NCBI GenBank assembly: GCA_023910675.1
Contig: JAAVWC010000008.1
Location: 1 to 64,000, forward strand
Reading direction: 5' to 3'
DNA length: 64,000 bases
From: Gemmatimonas sp.
Lineage (GTDB): Bacteria > Gemmatimonadota > Gemmatimonadetes > Gemmatimonadales > Gemmatimonadaceae
In this document: piece after piece, positions 61,332-64,000 of the stretch
Position numbering within the stretch: position 1 is the stretch's first letter
Layout: every line of letters starts with the position of its first letter
Program-made: the position numbers and the translations under genes
Notes under the pieces: model-generated
Seen by the model: only the letters and a program-made list of their open reading frames with translations
The model's database searches: none
What the model was told of the DNA's origin: nothing

Positions 61332-62069
61332 TCAGCGCGGCGCGTCGGGACGGTGCGTCGACGATGACGCATCCGTGGGGCGCGGGGCCGCCACGACGCC
61401 CTGAATGGGGGTCGGCGTCTGCCAGCTGACCGGCACCTGGACTTCGTTTACCCCGGTGCTGCTCGATGCCGCCCAGTTGCCGGGGAAGCCGCCCATTTTC
61501 GCGCCGCCAAAGCGGCCGAACTGCATGCTGATCCGCGACACGCCAATACGGCTCTTGACCACCGCACCCAACCCCACTGTGGCCACGGCCCACGTGAACG
61601 CCACCGCCGCCAACCGGGCAATCGCTCCCACAAGTGGCGTGCCCGACGCGAGCGCCGCGCCGAACCACACGAGGCTCAGCACCAAGAGCCCCACCGTGAG
61701 TCCGCGAAGTGCCGCGCTGCGTTCGGTGCTTCCGGCCCCGCGGCCAGCGATGGCACGGCCAATGACCATGGACACGGCCAGGACCCCGAGGGTGACAGCA
61801 CCCGCCAGCGCGAGCGCCCACGCGAGCGCCGCGATGGGAATGGCCAGGATGCCAATGATCGTGACGGCGCAGGCAATAAGCAGAATGACGAGAGCGGGGA
61901 CGGCGAGCAATTGCGCCAGCACGCCGGCCCAAAAGCTTCCGCTCACGTCGCGGGCAGCGCTCTTGGCTACGGCGAGTAGCGCTTCTTCCGCGGTCATGAG
62001 CACCACGATCCCGATGATCATACCGATGCCGAAGGTTCCGGCCACAGCCATGAGCGTGGTGGCAAGCAT
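61332..62069 (-). CDS. Multi-pass membrane protein of unknown function
   Basis: A 245-residue protein with at least five hydrophobic stretches in the first 180 residues (FGIGMIIGIVVLM, ILLIACAVTIIGILAIPIAA, LTVGLLVLSLVWFGAALA and others). Three of the stretches are rich in Ala, Gly and Val. The last about 60 residues are hydrophilic (Ser/Pro/Asn-rich). It lies 11 bases downstream of the anti-sigma gene on the same strand and is probably co-transcribed. Regulation by or with the sigma factor is inferred from position only. Confidence 0.65.
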   Translation of the reverse strand: MLATTLMAVAGTFGIGMIIGIVVLMTAEEALLAVAKSAARDVSGSFWAGVLAQLLAVPALVILLIACAVTIIGILAIPIAALAWALALAGAVTLGVLAVSMVIGRAIAGRGAGSTERSAALRGLTVGLLVLSLVWFGAALASGTPLVGAIARLAAVAFTWAVATVGLGAVVKSRIGVSRISMQFGRFGGAKMGGFPGNWAASSSTGVNEVQVPVSWQTPTPIQGVVAAPRPTDASSSTHRPDAPR

Positions 62070-62080
62070 GGGTCAGTGCC

Positions 62081-62671
62081 TCAGCGGGCGGATTGCGATG
62101 ACGTGGCCAGCGCGCGGATACCCACCACGCCCATGCCGGCGACCGCGACGAACCCGCCAAGCGCCAGCGCCATGACTTCGGGGCTGCTGCCACGCAGCGC
62201 CTCGAGGCCCGGCTGCCCAACCACCGTCGTGAGCAGGTCGCTGCCAGCGGCAACCACCTGCTCACGGAACGACTCGAGGCCGAGTTGCGCGAGCACGAAG
62301 CCCATGTCTGCGCGGGCCACGGCCCACGTGGCACCGGCTGTCGCCAGGCCGGCGGTGACCGCCGCGCCGAGGCCGGCCGCCAGACGGGCCGAGCGGGTGG
62401 CCGGCACGAACTGCTCAACTGCGCGGGTCGCCGCCACATGCCACGGCTCGAACACCTGCACCTGACTCATGACGCGATCGGCAAACGCCGGAGACGGCGC
62501 AAAATCAGGGAGCGTGTCGAGCGCAAACATGAGCTCCCGGGCACTCTCCAGCTCCGCTTGGCACTCCATGCACGAACGGGCGTGTGCCCGCAACGGGGCC
62601 ACGCCAAAGCCTTCTTCTCCGTCGAGAAGCAGCTCGATTTCGTCTGGTCTGAGGTGTCGATCGGTGCTCAT
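62081..62671 (-). CDS. Zinc-finger anti-sigma factor
   Basis: A 196-residue membrane protein. The N-terminus has the ZAS motif, LRAHARSCMECQAEL (H...C..C) at about 28-42, followed by a sigma-binding helix region. Two C-terminal hydrophobic segments (LAAGLGAAVTAGLATAGATW, ALALGGFVAVAGMGVVGIRA) suggest membrane anchoring. The ECF sigma gene is 127 bases upstream on the same strand, so this protein is expected to hold that sigma factor until a signal releases it. The released signal is unknown. Confidence 0.82.
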   Translation of the reverse strand: MSTDRHLRPDEIELLLDGEEGFGVAPLRAHARSCMECQAELESARELMFALDTLPDFAPSPAFADRVMSQVQVFEPWHVAATRAVEQFVPATRSARLAAGLGAAVTAGLATAGATWAVARADMGFVLAQLGLESFREQVVAAGSDLLTTVVGQPGLEALRGSSPEVMALALGGFVAVAGMGVVGIRALATSSQSAR

Positions 62672-62798
62672 AATGGTGCCTCCATGAGGGGACTACGCGG
62701 AGGAGTATGACTGGGTTTCAGGGAAGTTGCAGCGAATACGCGGGTGTGTCCGCTGAAGTTCTGTTCATGCAGACGAGTGGGGCCGGGAGCGTAACGAT

Positions 62799-63401
62799 TC
62801 ATTCCCGAATCGGCTCCAGCGCCTTGCGCAGCTCGTGCCGCGCCCGGTGGATATACGTCTTGACTGTCCCCAGCGGCAGGTCCAGTGTGGCGGCGATTTC
62901 CTCGTACGAGCGCCCTTCCACGTGACGAAGCATGATGCACGCCCGATACTCCGGCCGCAGCGCCGCGATGGCCCGCTCGATGGCCGACCCGAGCTCCTTG
63001 GCCTCGAGCTCGTCGAGCGCGCTCTCCTGCCCGTCGCCAAGTTCCAGTGTGGACGCCTCCACCTCCGCCGCCGTCGTGGCGTTCGGGCTGCCGTCCATGC
63101 TGATCGTGTCGATCCGTCGGCGGCGCAAATGGTCGATCGCGACGTTGTTGGCGATCTTGAACAGCCAGCTCGAAAACTTGAACTCGGGGCTGTACTTGTC
63201 GATGTGATTCAGGACCTTGATGAACGCATCCTGCGCCAGATCTTCGGCCGTTTCGCGGTCGCGCACCATGCGGAAGACGAGCGAAAACACCGGCCGCTCG
63301 TAGCGGCGCACGAGTTCGCGAAACGCGAGCTCGCGCCCCTGCTGGGCGAGGCGGACGACATCGGCATCAGGGAGGGTTCCCAGCTCGTCTTGAATAGGCA
63401 T
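62799..63401 (-). CDS. ECF RNA polymerase sigma factor (RpoE-like)
   Basis: A 200-residue group IV sigma factor. Region 2 (about 25-95): RELAFRELVRRYERPVFSLV, DRETAEDLAQDAFIKVLNHI, FKFSSWLFKIANNVAIDHLR. Region 4 (about 135-195): IERAIAALRPEYRACIMLRH and YEEIAATLDLPLGTVKTYIH, the helix-turn-helix. An acidic linker joins the two. With the ZAS anti-sigma factor encoded downstream it forms a sigma/anti-sigma pair, likely for envelope or redox stress. The start is the ATG at 63401. Confidence 0.93.
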   Translation of the reverse strand: MPIQDELGTLPDADVVRLAQQGRELAFRELVRRYERPVFSLVFRMVRDRETAEDLAQDAFIKVLNHIDKYSPEFKFSSWLFKIANNVAIDHLRRRRIDTISMDGSPNATTAAEVEASTLELGDGQESALDELEAKELGSAIERAIAALRPEYRACIMLRHVEGRSYEEIAATLDLPLGTVKTYIHRARHELRKALEPIRE

Positions 63402-63542
63402 GCGCAGCGGGCAAAGCTAGTCCAGCGGCCGCGGGGGGACCAGCCATGCGGCCATGATTCCGGACTGGCCTATGTGTGGCCCCTCTGTGAAAAGCCTCGA
63501 AACGCCGCTTGCTCGGCTCGCCCCGTCCCTTGATGTTTCGGG

Positions 63543-64000
63543 ATGCCAAGTACGATGGACGCCCCTCGCAATACGCCCGGTTCGCCGGCCGACGACCTGC
63601 ATGTCGCCGCGAACGCTGCCCAAGGGGAAGGGAAGCGCGAATACGTACAGCAGATGTTCTCCGACATCGCACCGCGCTACGATCTGCTCAACCACGTCCT
63701 CTCGCTGAACATCGACAAACGGTGGCGTCAGCGGGCGTTGCGACTGCTCGGGTGGACCAACCGTCCTGCCGGCACCTATCTCGACCTCTGCGCCGGCACG
63801 CTCGACGTGGGCGCAATGCTGGTCAAGCAGGCGGGTTTCACGGGGTTCGTCGCGGGTGCCGATTTCGCCGTGCCCATGCTGCAATACGGCAAGGGCAAAG
63901 CCTCGCGTGACGTCCTGGCGCCCGTCGGCGCCGACGCACTGCAACTCCCCTTTGGCAACGCCTGTCTGGATGGCGCGATTGTCGCCTTCGGCATTCGCAA
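63543..64000 (+). CDS. ubiE: Ubiquinone/menaquinone methyltransferase UbiE/MenG (5' part)
   Basis: The first about 152 residues; the gene runs past the window end. The ATG at 63543 is used, with another in frame at 63555. Family hallmarks: GEGKREYVQQMFSDIAPRYD and LLNHVLSLNIDKRWR (UbiE/COQ5 signature), then SAM motif I in the slightly divergent form YLDLCAGTLDVGAM (DxACGTGD in most members), and DALQLPFGNACLDGAIVAFG. It should methylate 2-demethylmenaquinone in menaquinone synthesis, which would also serve the EtfD acceptor. The 3' end is outside the window. Confidence 0.87.
   Translation, partial: MPSTMDAPRNTPGSPADDLHVAANAAQGEGKREYVQQMFSDIAPRYDLLNHVLSLNIDKRWRQRALRLLGWTNRPAGTYLDLCAGTLDVGAMLVKQAGFTGFVAGADFAVPMLQYGKGKASRDVLAPVGADALQLPFGNACLDGAIVAFGIR

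Overview
The window is GC-rich, gene-dense bacterial DNA. Its content points to a Gram-negative environmental bacterium, most likely Gemmatimonadota (Gemmatimonas-like). It has many secreted beta-barrel and lipoprotein genes, a SusC/SusD pair outside an obvious polysaccharide locus, a CstA-YbdD pair beside a secreted S9 peptidase, ETF linked to an EtfD-type membrane Fe-S protein, and a YkuD/M15 peptidoglycan cluster. The phylum call is an inference from gene content and composition; no rRNA or tRNA gene is visible.

Layout. 1-1034: gene-poor stretch holding a frameshifted DUF1501 remnant. 1035-8179: secreted M1 peptidase, then a sugar cluster (cupin, two sugar-nucleotidyltransferases, a GH109-like Gfo/Idh/MocA protein and a galactokinase-like GHMP kinase). 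8190-10603: divergent M20 peptidase and MFS transporter. 10604-13830: a lower-GC accessory segment bracketed by two copies of a palindromic repeat; it holds a lipoprotein/beta-barrel pair and an orphan AraC-type regulator with a degenerate receiver domain. 13857-18561: cstA-ybdD-S9 peptidase operon (minus strand). 18709-20572: isocitrate/isopropylmalate dehydrogenase family gene and metallophosphoesterase, followed by a decayed Ser/Thr kinase. 21208-23852: MhqO/MhqD-like dioxygenase-hydrolase pair and an SprT-like metalloprotease. 23942-26782: lipoprotein with five Ig-like repeats. 27018-36867: glutaryl-CoA dehydrogenase, SusC/SusD, then etfB-etfA-etfD, which together look like an acyl-CoA oxidation and electron-transfer module. 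36900-38145: GH3 glucosidase remnant carrying a 48-nt perfect palindrome, and a small secreted protein.

38391-46630: hybrid histidine kinase, then a six-gene tightly coupled minus-strand operon (gpmI, beta-barrel protein, queD-like, dacB, moeA, methyltransferase). 46706-51428: cell-wall cluster with a YkuD-like pseudoenzyme, an active-looking L,D-transpeptidase, two M15 carboxypeptidases with EF-hand-like loops, and two small proteins. 51522-55812: guaB, amino acid permease and nrnA. 55730-57848: an overlapping minus-strand trio (small secreted six-cysteine protein, membrane-anchored redoxin-like protein, secreted 6-bladed beta-propeller). 58064-61330: Mrp, MATE exporter and a DUF62 SAM hydrolase-type protein. 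61332-63401: ECF sigma factor, zinc-binding anti-sigma factor and a membrane protein. 63543-64000: the 5' part of ubiE/menG, cut by the window end.

The best candidates for something undescribed are the six-cysteine protein/redoxin/beta-propeller trio (55730-57848) and the inactive YkuD homologue translationally coupled to an active L,D-transpeptidase (46706-48270). The repeat-bracketed accessory segment (10621-13830) comes next.
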